Below, piece by piece: positions 1 to 5,940 of a stretch of DNA of 9,580 bases. Source of the stretch: JACQZO01 sp964512325 (lineage in GTDB: Bacteria > Patescibacteriota > Gracilibacteria > RBG-16-42-10); NCBI GenBank assembly GCA_964512325.1, contig CAZEGN010000026.1, forward strand, positions 1 to 9,580, given 5' to 3'. Made by a program: the position numbers and the translations under genes. Every line of letters starts with the position of its first letter. Position 1 is the stretch's first letter. Below the pieces are notes generated by a model. That model ran no database searches. It had not been told where the DNA came from and was given only the letters and a program-made list of their open reading frames with translations.

Positions 1-27
1 GGGGTTCGAGTCCCTATCCCCGAACCA
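1..27 (+). tRNA. tRNA 3' end (partial, isotype unknown)
   Basis: The first bases show the T-loop TTCGAGT (5-11) flanked by GGGG (1-4) and CCCTA (12-16), giving a T-stem with one G-U pair. The 3' acceptor strand TCCCCGA (17-23), discriminator A24 and an encoded CCA (25-27) follow. The 5' part, including the anticodon, lies outside the window, so the isotype cannot be assigned. The acceptor implies a 5' end of TCGGGGA. It lacks the G-U acceptor pair typical of the tmRNA/alanine type, so tmRNA is unlikely. Confidence 0.85.
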
Positions 28-53
28 GCCTGCGCTCGGAGAGCTTCGGCTGG
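25..53 (+). repeat. GC-rich hairpin beginning at the tRNA CCA end
   Basis: CCAGCC (25-30) pairs with GGCTGG (48-53), and inside it GCTC (34-37) pairs with GAGC (41-44) across a GGA loop, with a TGC/TTC internal loop between. An alternative small hairpin AGC-TTCG-GCT (42-51) uses a UUCG tetraloop. The CCA of the tRNA is part of the outer arm. There is no T-run after it, so it is not a classical rho-independent terminator. It may be a processing, termination or dispersed repeat element; its role is unknown. Confidence 0.5.
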
Positions 54-156
54 CGGGGCCAGAGAAGGAGGATGTTTTTCAGTGCTCGAAGGATGAGGGG
101 AAGGATAAGGATGGGGGGGGCTACTTCTGACCTCTGCTTGCTATTCTTTTCATTTC

Positions 157-184
157 TTGGCAATGTCTGGGCGCATTTTATATT
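157..184 (+). promoter_or_regulatory. Candidate sigma70-type promoter of lysA
   Basis: TTGGCA (157-162; five of six consensus bases) and TATATT (179-184) are separated by 16 bases. The -10 box ends only 3 bases before the lysA ATG at 188, so the transcript would start on or next to the start codon. The box match is good, but no other data support it. Confidence 0.45.
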
Positions 185-187
185 TGT

Positions 188-1426
188 ATGGAAAAGCTTC
201 TGCCTTTTACTCAAGATCAGGTTGTGCAATGGACCAATAAATATCCTACGCCGTTTTATGTCTATGATGAAAATGGTATCAGGAATGTTTGTAAACGTTT
301 AAATAGTGCTTTTTCTTGGGCACCAGCTTTTAAAGAATACTTTGCGGTTAAGGCTTTACCTAATCCAGCTATTTTGACTGTCTTAAAGGAAGAAGGTTGT
401 GGTGCTGACTGTAGTTCATTGGCAGAATTATTATTGGCAGAAAAGGTGGGGCTGCGTGGTGAAGATATTATGTTTACTGCCAATAATGTTCCGGCTGAAG
501 AGTTTCAGTTAGCTCGTAAACTCGGGGCTATTATCAACCTTGATGACATTACTCATATTGAATTTTTAGAAAAAGTGGCAGGCTTACCTGAAGTGCTAAG
601 TTTTCGCTATAACCCGGGTCCGTTACGCTCTGGCAATGTCTTTATTGGTAAGCCTGAAGAAGCTAAGTACGGACTTACAAAAGAGCAGTTGTTTGCTGCC
701 TACAAAATTGCCCAAGAAAAAGGAGTGAAGCGCTTTGGGCTACACACAATGATAGCTACCAATGAGCTGAATTACCAATACTTTGTTGAAACAGCTGGGA
801 TGCTTTTTGATTTGCTACAAGAACTCTCTGAAACTTTAGGCATTGTTTTTGAATTTGTGAATATGGGGGGCGGGGTCGGTATTCCTTATCGTCCAGAGCA
901 AAGTGCGGTTGATCTTAATAAAATAGGCAGTGGTGTTGAAAAGCTTTTCAATGAAAAGTTTGCTGGTACGGCTCATCAGAATTTAAGAATAATGATGGAG
1001 TGTGGTCGTGTAATCACTGGGCCTTATGGTTACTTAATAACTAAAGTAATTCATCAAAAAAACATCTACAAGCAGTATATTGGTGTTGATGCCTGTATGG
1101 CTAATTTAATGCGCCCAGGTATGTATGGTGCTTATCATCATATCACTGTCCTTGGCAAGGAAAATCGGGCTTTAGATCATGTATATGATATAACCGGCTC
1201 ATTGTGTGAAAATAATGACAAATTTGCGATTGATCGTCAGCTACCAGAGTTGGAAATTGGCGATGTGCTAGTTATTCATGATGCCGGTGCTCATGGGCAC
1301 GCAATGGGTTTTAATTATAATGGCAAATTGCGTTCCGCTGAGTTTCTGTTGCAACCAGATGGTTCAATCAGAATGATTCGTCGCGCGGAAACTCTCGCTG
1401 ATCATTTCGCGACTCTCGCTGTTTAA
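188..1426 (+). CDS. lysA: Diaminopimelate decarboxylase (PLP-dependent)
   Basis: A cytosolic fold-III PLP enzyme expected to decarboxylate meso-diaminopimelate to L-lysine, the last step of the DAP pathway. At 412 residues it has normal family length. The N-terminal alanine-racemase-like barrel carries the PLP lysine K55 in FAVKALPNP. The glycine loop GGGVG (227-231) binds the PLP phosphate, and ECGR (271-274) precedes the C-terminal beta domain. That domain holds C340-E341 and D344 in GSLCENND, the family's conserved acidic/cysteine motif at the dimer active site, and Y377. The usual HxHIGSQ stretch is replaced by HTMIATN (186-192), a variant I associate with a clostridial-type subfamily (from memory). 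The ATG at 188 gives the expected N-terminus ending in YPTPFYVYD. There is no Shine-Dalgarno site. The stop lies 4 bases from the stop of the convergent methyltransferase gene. No other lysine-pathway gene is nearby. A related amino-acid decarboxylase is possible but less likely. Confidence 0.9.
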   Translation: MEKLLPFTQDQVVQWTNKYPTPFYVYDENGIRNVCKRLNSAFSWAPAFKEYFAVKALPNPAILTVLKEEGCGADCSSLAELLLAEKVGLRGEDIMFTANNVPAEEFQLARKLGAIINLDDITHIEFLEKVAGLPEVLSFRYNPGPLRSGNVFIGKPEEAKYGLTKEQLFAAYKIAQEKGVKRFGLHTMIATNELNYQYFVETAGMLFDLLQELSETLGIVFEFVNMGGGVGIPYRPEQSAVDLNKIGSGVEKLFNEKFAGTAHQNLRIMMECGRVITGPYGYLITKVIHQKNIYKQYIGVDACMANLMRPGMYGAYHHITVLGKENRALDHVYDITGSLCENNDKFAIDRQLPELEIGDVLVIHDAGAHGHAMGFNYNGKLRSAEFLLQPDGSIRMIRRAETLADHFATLAV

Positions 1427-1430
1427 ATTG

Positions 1431-2576
1431 TTAATTGAGCTTTTCCAATACAACAAATTTGAGGTGGTCTGATTCTGACCATTGTGGATGAATGGGGAAG
1501 TCTTTGTCTGCCCCCGCTTTGTAAATGACCTTGAGTTTGTGCCCAAAACGGCTAGCAGTGTCGCTAATATGCATTTCAAACTCTGGTAATGACCATTGAG
1601 CAAAGTTGGTCGAGCAAACTAGTTGTCCCTGGCGGGGGAGCAGTGGTAAGGCTGCTATAACAAGCTCTTGATAGTCTTTTTGTACTGAGAAGTTGCCGCC
1701 TTTCTTTTTTGCAAATGTTGGTGGATCAAAAATGATTTGATCATATTTCACATTATTTCGACGACAAAAACTGAGATGTTCTAAGGTGTCGCTCACAATT
1801 ACCTTGTGGTGGTCTGTATTAAGCTTGTTTGCAGCTATATTTTCGGAACACCATTGTGTATAGGGGGCTGACAAGTCAACACTAGTAGTGCTTTTAGCAC
1901 CGCCCAGGGCGCAGGCTATGCTAAGTGCGCCTGTATAGCTGAATGTGTTGCAGATGTTCTTGTCTTTAGCGTTTTTGGCAAGCCATAATCTGTTTGCCCG
2001 TTGATCTAAAAATAAACCATTCATTAAACCGTCATTGAGCTTCACAAGATAAGATCCTGTTGCTTCAGTTATGCGGATGTTTTCTGGAGCACTAGCCCCA
2101 CTGACATGCGTAAGCTTGTCTATGCCTGGCAGGCGATACTTATGATATATTCCTCGAGCTGTGATGGTATTTTGTAGTGCCGGTAGTATATCTGCTGTGT
2201 ATCTTGCTATGCCTTCATTGTAATAAGTAATGACGGCAAATTCGTTAAATACTTCTATTGTTATGCCCGGCAAACCATCTGCTTCACTATGAATTAAACG
2301 ATAAGCTTCAGGTAATACTTTAAAAGCCTGTACACGTTTAGCTAGCGCCTCCTTAAATATACGCTCAAATTCGGTTTTGCTAAATGGAGCGCTGATCATT
2401 GCGGCATGAGACTTGTGCTCTTTTCCAATATATCCGTAATGAGTTTCGTTCTCAGTCTTTACATAAAATTGCTGCCCTGCTTTTGGCAGCTGTTCAAAAA
2501 AGTCCTCCTTTGTGAGATAGGGAAGACCTTTTGCAATTTTTTGGATACCAGTTCGGGTGAGGGCTAGCTCAATCAT
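1431..2576 (-). CDS. RlmI/RlmK-like class I SAM-dependent rRNA methyltransferase
   Basis: A predicted S-adenosylmethionine-dependent RNA methyltransferase of the RlmI/RlmK-like (COG1092-type) group, which modifies 23S rRNA in characterised members. Residues 1-60 look like a degenerate PUA-type RNA-binding domain. The central part has the family motif ESDGLPG-like EADGLPGI (98-105) and LDQRANR (190-196). The Rossmann methyltransferase domain follows: SAM motif NTFSYTG (210-216), acidic D234 in SVDLS, and DPPTF (284-288). In RlmI a catalytic cysteine lies in a TFSCSG motif; here the equivalent strand reads LVCSTNF (319-325), and by my hand alignment the RlmI cysteine position is T323 while C321 sits two residues earlier. 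The layout resembles the RlmK (m7G) FSNN motif more. Substrate is therefore uncertain. The ATG overlaps the upstream gene's stop as TAATG, so the two are probably translationally coupled. Confidence 0.8.
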   Translation of the reverse strand: MIELALTRTGIQKIAKGLPYLTKEDFFEQLPKAGQQFYVKTENETHYGYIGKEHKSHAAMISAPFSKTEFERIFKEALAKRVQAFKVLPEAYRLIHSEADGLPGITIEVFNEFAVITYYNEGIARYTADILPALQNTITARGIYHKYRLPGIDKLTHVSGASAPENIRITEATGSYLVKLNDGLMNGLFLDQRANRLWLAKNAKDKNICNTFSYTGALSIACALGGAKSTTSVDLSAPYTQWCSENIAANKLNTDHHKVIVSDTLEHLSFCRRNNVKYDQIIFDPPTFAKKKGGNFSVQKDYQELVIAALPLLPRQGQLVCSTNFAQWSLPEFEMHISDTASRFGHKLKVIYKAGADKDFPIHPQWSESDHLKFVVLEKLN

Positions 2577-3376
2577 TAGGCTTGCTCGCTAGCATCATCA
2601 CTGTCCGCTTCAGTTTGAATAACTCCTTCCTCGATTGGCTTCTTTAAATAATATTCCTCGTAAAATGCTTTTGCTTTGCGCAAATTTTCCATGACCTTGG
2701 TTTTATCTCCTGCGCCCATGGCTTCAAGACTAAATTTGATACAAATAGGCTTAGTAAAGTTGTCACGACGTAGATGAGTCAAAAAGCTTTCAAGCGGAAT
2801 TTCTCCTTCATCTAAAGGTTGGTTGGGAAGATTGTTGTGGAAATTAGATATATATACAAATTCAAGTCGTTTACGAATGATTTTGTATACACGCAGTAAA
2901 GGAAGTTTTTGAGATGCTAAGTGGCACACATCAAGACACACATAGTCAAATCGTCGCAAGTCTTCAATGTTTCTTAAAGAGTATTGTGGTAAGAATAAAC
3001 CCATATTTGCTGGTGGGTTTTCTACACATATTTTGACTTTTGTCTTTTTTTGCAGTTTGGGAATCTCATTTTTAAACCACTGCGCGTAGCGTAAATTGGT
3101 AAATAGTGGGGGGCGTGCATTAAGCAAAGGAATATTCGCTGTCTCAGCAATTTCCAGTGCAGCTTGGAACTTTTTAGGAGAAGCATCAGCGGGAAGTGAT
3201 AGGCTCACAATGGGGAGCTTGAAAAACTCTTGTAGACGTAAAAGATAGTCGGGGTCTCGTGTGTCAAAAATGTCATTCAGAATAATATCTAAGCCATCAT
3301 AGCCAGCCTCTTTTGTAAATTCAAAAATGCGATTTAAGCCGTATTTATAGAGACAACCTGTAGTAAGACACAGCAT
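2576..3376 (-). CDS. Xylose isomerase-like TIM-barrel protein
   Basis: A 266-residue protein resembling the sugar phosphate isomerase/epimerase and AP-endonuclease-2 superfamily, a metal-dependent TIM barrel. Visible signs are the N-terminal strand and helix ending in AGYDGLDIIL (25-34), ICVENPP with E119, YVCLDVCH with D149 and H152, YISNFH with H180, and the DEGEIPLESFL stretch (189-199). These match the positions that bind divalent metal in the superfamily. The last barrel strand reads ICIKFSLEA (211-219), with K214 where a metal-binding Glu is common, so catalysis or metal content may differ. The C-terminal 20 residues are acidic and probably disordered. It is the first gene of a two-gene unit with the methyltransferase (TAATG overlap). 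No Shine-Dalgarno site precedes the ATG. Neither substrate nor DNA-repair activity can be inferred safely. Confidence 0.7.
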   Translation of the reverse strand: MLCLTTGCLYKYGLNRIFEFTKEAGYDGLDIILNDIFDTRDPDYLLRLQEFFKLPIVSLSLPADASPKKFQAALEIAETANIPLLNARPPLFTNLRYAQWFKNEIPKLQKKTKVKICVENPPANMGLFLPQYSLRNIEDLRRFDYVCLDVCHLASQKLPLLRVYKIIRKRLEFVYISNFHNNLPNQPLDEGEIPLESFLTHLRRDNFTKPICIKFSLEAMGAGDKTKVMENLRKAKAFYEEYYLKKPIEEGVIQTEADSDDASEQA

Positions 3377-3408
3377 ATTTTAGAAAGAGAAAGCTAATAT
3401 ACATTAAT

Positions 3409-3417
3409 ATTTTAGCA
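3409..3417 (-). promoter_or_regulatory. Possible extended -10 for the TIM-barrel/methyltransferase unit
   Basis: On the minus strand TGCTAAAAT (TG at 3417-3416, TAAAAT at 3414-3409) resembles an extended -10 box. It would give a leader of roughly 25 bases before the ATG at 3376. No convincing -35 box is seen, and other AT-rich boxes such as TATATT closer to the gene are alternatives. Confidence 0.3.
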
Positions 3418-3433
3418 TAAATGCATTTAAATA

Positions 3434-3442
3434 TGATATACT
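3434..3442 (+). promoter_or_regulatory. Possible extended -10 for the small membrane ORF
   Basis: TGATATACT (3434-3442) is a good extended -10 box placed 24 bases before the ATG of the small ORF at 3467. No clear -35 box is seen, which extended -10 promoters tolerate. Together with the minus-strand box at 3409-3417 it would make a divergent promoter pair. Confidence 0.35.
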
Positions 3443-3466
3443 TGTACGATACAAAAATAAAAAACT

Positions 3467-3634
3467 ATGCACACTCACGTTTCGACTGTAAATAAAAACC
3501 TAAAAAGGATGTCATTGGTGCTTTTTGGTTTAATTGGTTTGCTTTGGTTTGGTATCTACGGGGTGATTATCACTGGGGCTTTTAGTCGTGCATTTTGGGC
3601 TAGCGCGCTGGCAATTGAGACGATGGCTAGATAA
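3467..3634 (+). CDS. Small single-pass membrane protein, hypothetical
   Basis: A 55-residue open frame not matched to any family I recognise. Residues 1-15 are polar with basic residues (K10, K13, R14). Residues 16-39 form one strongly hydrophobic segment rich in Leu, Ile, Phe and Gly, long enough for a transmembrane helix, with R41 just after it. By the positive-inside rule the orientation is unclear. Internal M15 is a possible alternative start. An extended -10 lies 24 bases upstream, but there is no Shine-Dalgarno site, as elsewhere in the window. The stop codon TAA (3632-3634) overlaps the left end of the inverted repeat at 3633, so the original frame may have been cut short by that element. 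It lies on the same strand as hppA, 153 bases upstream. It may be a real small protein or a remnant. Confidence 0.45.
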   Translation: MHTHVSTVNKNLKRMSLVLFGLIGLLWFGIYGVIITGAFSRAFWASALAIETMAR

Positions 3635-3746
3635 TTCGCAATTGGCAGGTCGTAGGTAGCAATTAGCGGCTCGGAGGAGGGCTTGTAGCTCATCTCTAGC
3701 TCTTTAATATTGTGAATTGCTAATTGCGACCTGCTCATTGCGAATT
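3633..3746. repeat. Imperfect inverted repeat with ~28-base arms (MITE/REP-like)
   Basis: The left arm (3633-3667) and right arm (3719-3746) are reverse complements in three blocks. AATTCGCAAT (3633-3642) pairs with ATTGCGAATT (3737-3746). GCAGGTCG (3645-3652) pairs with CGACCTGC (3727-3734). GCAATTAGC (3659-3667) pairs with GCTAATTGC (3719-3727), sharing one base with the previous block. A two-base mismatch and a seven-base insertion in the left arm interrupt the stem. About 51 bases form the loop. TGCTCATT occurs twice at the right end (3732-3739 and 3746-3753). No clear target-site duplication is visible. It could be a mobile non-coding element, an mRNA hairpin, or a regulatory dyad for hppA. 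Confidence 0.75.
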
Positions 3747-3766
3747 GCTCATTATCTTGCTATATT
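3738..3766 (+). promoter_or_regulatory. Candidate hppA promoter
   Basis: TTGCGA (3738-3743) and TATATT (3761-3766) are spaced by 17 bases, and TGC (3758-3760) makes the -10 an extended one. The -35 box lies inside the right arm of the inverted repeat. Transcription would begin around 3773, leaving a leader of about 15 bases with no ribosome-binding sequence; it ends in CCTCC, which is the anti-Shine-Dalgarno sequence itself and not its complement. Confidence 0.5.
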
Positions 3767-3787
3767 GCGGCCGATTTATTAACCTCC

Positions 3788-5839
3788 ATGCTTATGCCAT
3801 ATATTTGGTATGCGCTAACCGCTAGTGTTGTTGCTCTTATCGTTGCCGCTGTTTATATCTCAATGATCATGCGTGTTAAAGTTGCTGATCAGAAAATGAA
3901 TGATATCTCGCTTGCGATTCGACAAGGTGCAGAAGCTTATCTTAGTCGTCAAACGAAGACGATTGGTGTATTTGCAGTAATTATCTTTTTAGTAATCGGT
4001 TGGGCTTTACACTGGTTGACTGCTTTTGGCTTTTTAGCAGGAGCAATTTCATCTTTACTCGCTGCTTATATTGGTATGAGTGTGTGTAGTCGTACTAACG
4101 TTCGCACCGCTTTTTTAGCTAAAAATGGTCTTAACCCAGCGTTAACCATTGCTTTTCGTGGTGGTTTGGTGACTGGTTTAGGTGTGGTTGGTCTCGCTCT
4201 TCTTGGTGTCAGTGGCTTTTACCTAATCTTGCAAGCATACGGCATTAATAACGCTGATATGCCTCAAATGCTGATTGGTTTTGGATTTGGAGCTTCTTTA
4301 GTAAGTCTTTTTGCACGTGTTGGTGGTGGTATTTTTACCAAAGCTGCTGATGTCGGTGCTGATCTTGTTGGTAAAGTAGAAAAAGACATTCCTGAAGATG
4401 ATCCTCGTAACCCTGCTGTTATTGCTGACAATGTAGGTGACAATGTAGGTGATGTTGCGGGTATGGGGGCTGACTTGTTTGAAACATATGCAGTAACTTT
4501 GATTGCGGCGATTATTCTAGCGGCTTCAGTATTTGCTAATGGCAGTTTTGCTCAAATTGCGATTGAATATCCTCTCATGCTTGGTGCTGTTGCAATTTTT
4601 GCCTCAATTCTAGGATCTTTCTTTGTTCGTTTAGGAAAAGGCAAGAATATCATGGGGGCTCTCTATAAGGGCTTGGCTGCTAGCAGTGTGCTCTCTATTA
4701 TCGGTTTTTATTTTGTCACCAACAGCATGTTGCCTAATGAAATGAATATTTTTTATGCAACATTAGTAGGTATTGCGCTTACAGTGCTGATGAATATCAT
4801 TACAGAATATTACACTGCTACTGAGTACAAACCTGTTCGTGAAACCGCAAAGGCTGCTGAAACAGGTGCGGGAACAAATGTAATTATTGGTTTAGCTTAT
4901 GGTTTGCGCAGTACTTTCTTGCCAATTATTGCCATTGTAATTGCAATTCTAATTGCTTATTGGTTAGGAGAGACTTCAAGTTTACAAAGTGGAGTATATG
5001 GTATTGCGATCGCAGCAGTGGCTATGCTCTCAACTACAGGAATGGTGATTGCAATGGATGCTTATGGTCCAATTACCGATAATGCAGGTGGTATTGCTGA
5101 AATGACCAATATGCCTGAGCATGTGCGTGAGGTAACTGACGCCCTTGATGCTGTGGGAAATACCACTAAGGCGGTAACTAAAGGCTATGCTATTGGTTCC
5201 GCTGCATTAGCAGCTTTAGTACTGTTTCAAGCTTATAATGAGGAGTTCTTTAAATTAGGTCAGGTCTTGGATTTGCGAATCGATGATCCTTATGTGTTGG
5301 TAGGTTTATTCATTGGTGCTTTATTACCAGCATATTTCTCTTCTTATTGTATGCAGGCTGTGGGACGTGCTGCTCATAAGGTTGTAGATGAGGTACGACG
5401 CCAATTCCGTGAAATTAAAGGAATTATGGAAGGAAAAGCAAAGCCTGATTATAAGGCTTGTGCTGATATTGTGACCAAAGCTGCTCTTAAAGAAATGGTT
5501 GTTCCTGGTTTGTTAGCAGTAATTGCACCGGTTGTCGTTGGCTTCTTGCTTGGAGCCAGCGCACTAGCTGGTTTACTAGCTGGTGTAATGGTTTCTGGTT
5601 TGGTTACTGCAATCTCAATGTGTACTGGTGGTGCAGCTTGGGATAATGCGAAAAAGTACATTGAAAAAGGCAATTTCGGAGGAAAAGGTTCGCCAACTCA
5701 TAAGGCTGCGGTAGTAGGTGACACCGTGGGTGATCCTTATAAGGATACAGCTGGTCCAGCTATCAATGCTCTGATCAAGGTGATTAATACAATTGCGTTA
5801 ATTTTGGCGCCAGTGATTGCTGCAATGATGCTACGTTAA
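3788..5839 (+). CDS. hppA: Membrane-bound proton-translocating pyrophosphatase, K+-independent type
   Basis: An integral membrane ion pump of the M-PPase family (about 16 transmembrane helices in the family) that couples hydrolysis of pyrophosphate to H+ (or, in some members, Na+) export. The 683 residues match family length. Pyrophosphate/Mg-binding motifs are present: DVGADLVGKVE (188-198), EDDPRNPAVIADN (203-215), DNVGDNVGD (214-222), and the later DAYGPITDNAGG and GDTVGDPYKDTAGP stretches. The signature GNTTKAVTKGYAIGSA has K461 and T464 at the positions that set potassium dependence. Lys there marks K+-independent enzymes, while K+-dependent ones have Ala. This favours an H+ pump. The start at 3788 is followed by a second in-frame ATG at 3794; neither has a Shine-Dalgarno site. 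The gene has its own predicted promoter (3738-3766) and terminator (5866-5899), so it is probably monocistronic. It would save energy by recycling PPi from biosynthesis. Confidence 0.96.
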   Translation: MLMPYIWYALTASVVALIVAAVYISMIMRVKVADQKMNDISLAIRQGAEAYLSRQTKTIGVFAVIIFLVIGWALHWLTAFGFLAGAISSLLAAYIGMSVCSRTNVRTAFLAKNGLNPALTIAFRGGLVTGLGVVGLALLGVSGFYLILQAYGINNADMPQMLIGFGFGASLVSLFARVGGGIFTKAADVGADLVGKVEKDIPEDDPRNPAVIADNVGDNVGDVAGMGADLFETYAVTLIAAIILAASVFANGSFAQIAIEYPLMLGAVAIFASILGSFFVRLGKGKNIMGALYKGLAASSVLSIIGFYFVTNSMLPNEMNIFYATLVGIALTVLMNIITEYYTATEYKPVRETAKAAETGAGTNVIIGLAYGLRSTFLPIIAIVIAILIAYWLGETSSLQSGVYGIAIAAVAMLSTTGMVIAMDAYGPITDNAGGIAEMTNMPEHVREVTDALDAVGNTTKAVTKGYAIGSAALAALVLFQAYNEEFFKLGQVLDLRIDDPYVLVGLFIGALLPAYFSSYCMQAVGRAAHKVVDEVRRQFREIKGIMEGKAKPDYKACADIVTKAALKEMVVPGLLAVIAPVVVGFLLGASALAGLLAGVMVSGLVTAISMCTGGAAWDNAKKYIEKGNFGGKGSPTHKAAVVGDTVGDPYKDTAGPAINALIKVINTIALILAPVIAAMMLR

Positions 5840-5865
5840 AAGAATTAGTATTTTGAAAGGACATC

Positions 5866-5899
5866 AAAAGAGCTCTATCCACTGGATGGGGCTCTTTTT
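5866..5899 (+). terminator. Rho-independent terminator of hppA
   Basis: Bases 5866-5880 pair with 5884-5898 in a 15-bp stem with two G-T wobbles (AAAAGAGC pairing with GCTCTTTT at the base) and a three-base loop at 5881-5883, ending in TTTTT. It lies 27 bases after the hppA stop and separates it from the partner-switching operon. Confidence 0.9.
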
Positions 5900-5928
5900 G
5901 TTTGCTGTTGGGCAAAAACAACAATTTT

Positions 5929-5937
5929 TGCTATAAT
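5929..5937 (+). promoter_or_regulatory. Extended -10 promoter of the phosphatase operon
   Basis: TGCTATAAT (5929-5937) is a perfect extended -10 box. The best -35 is the weak TTGGGC at 5908-5913 with an 18-base spacer. The box ends 3 bases before the ATG at 5941, the same spacing as for lysA, which implies a leaderless transcript or a slightly downstream true start. Confidence 0.55.
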
Positions 5938-5940
5938 TAA

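Noticed and set aside
1..53. tmRNA 3' end
   Set aside because: The acceptor TCCCCGA with discriminator A lacks the alanine-type acceptor end, and no tag-reading frame is visible.
14..229. 71-residue minus-strand ORF across the tRNA end
   Set aside because: It crosses a tRNA and the lysA start, and the protein has no domain-like features.
72..302. 76-residue plus-strand ORF preceded by AAGGAGG
   Set aside because: It overlaps the well-supported lysA start in another frame, its composition follows the G-rich tract, and the SD-like sequence touches the ATG, leaving no spacing.
1386..1421. Direct repeat ACTCTCGCTG (1391-1400 and 1412-1421) at the lysA end
   Set aside because: It encodes the conserved-looking C-terminus (ETLADHFATL) and is short; probably chance codon use, not a tandem element.
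3556..3738. 60-residue minus-strand ORF in the intergenic region
   Set aside because: Most of it is the inverted repeat read in antisense, and no promoter or domain supports it.
3633..3753. CRISPR-like repeats
   Set aside because: The repeated words (TGCTCATT, GCAATT) belong to one inverted repeat; there is no regular repeat-spacer spacing.
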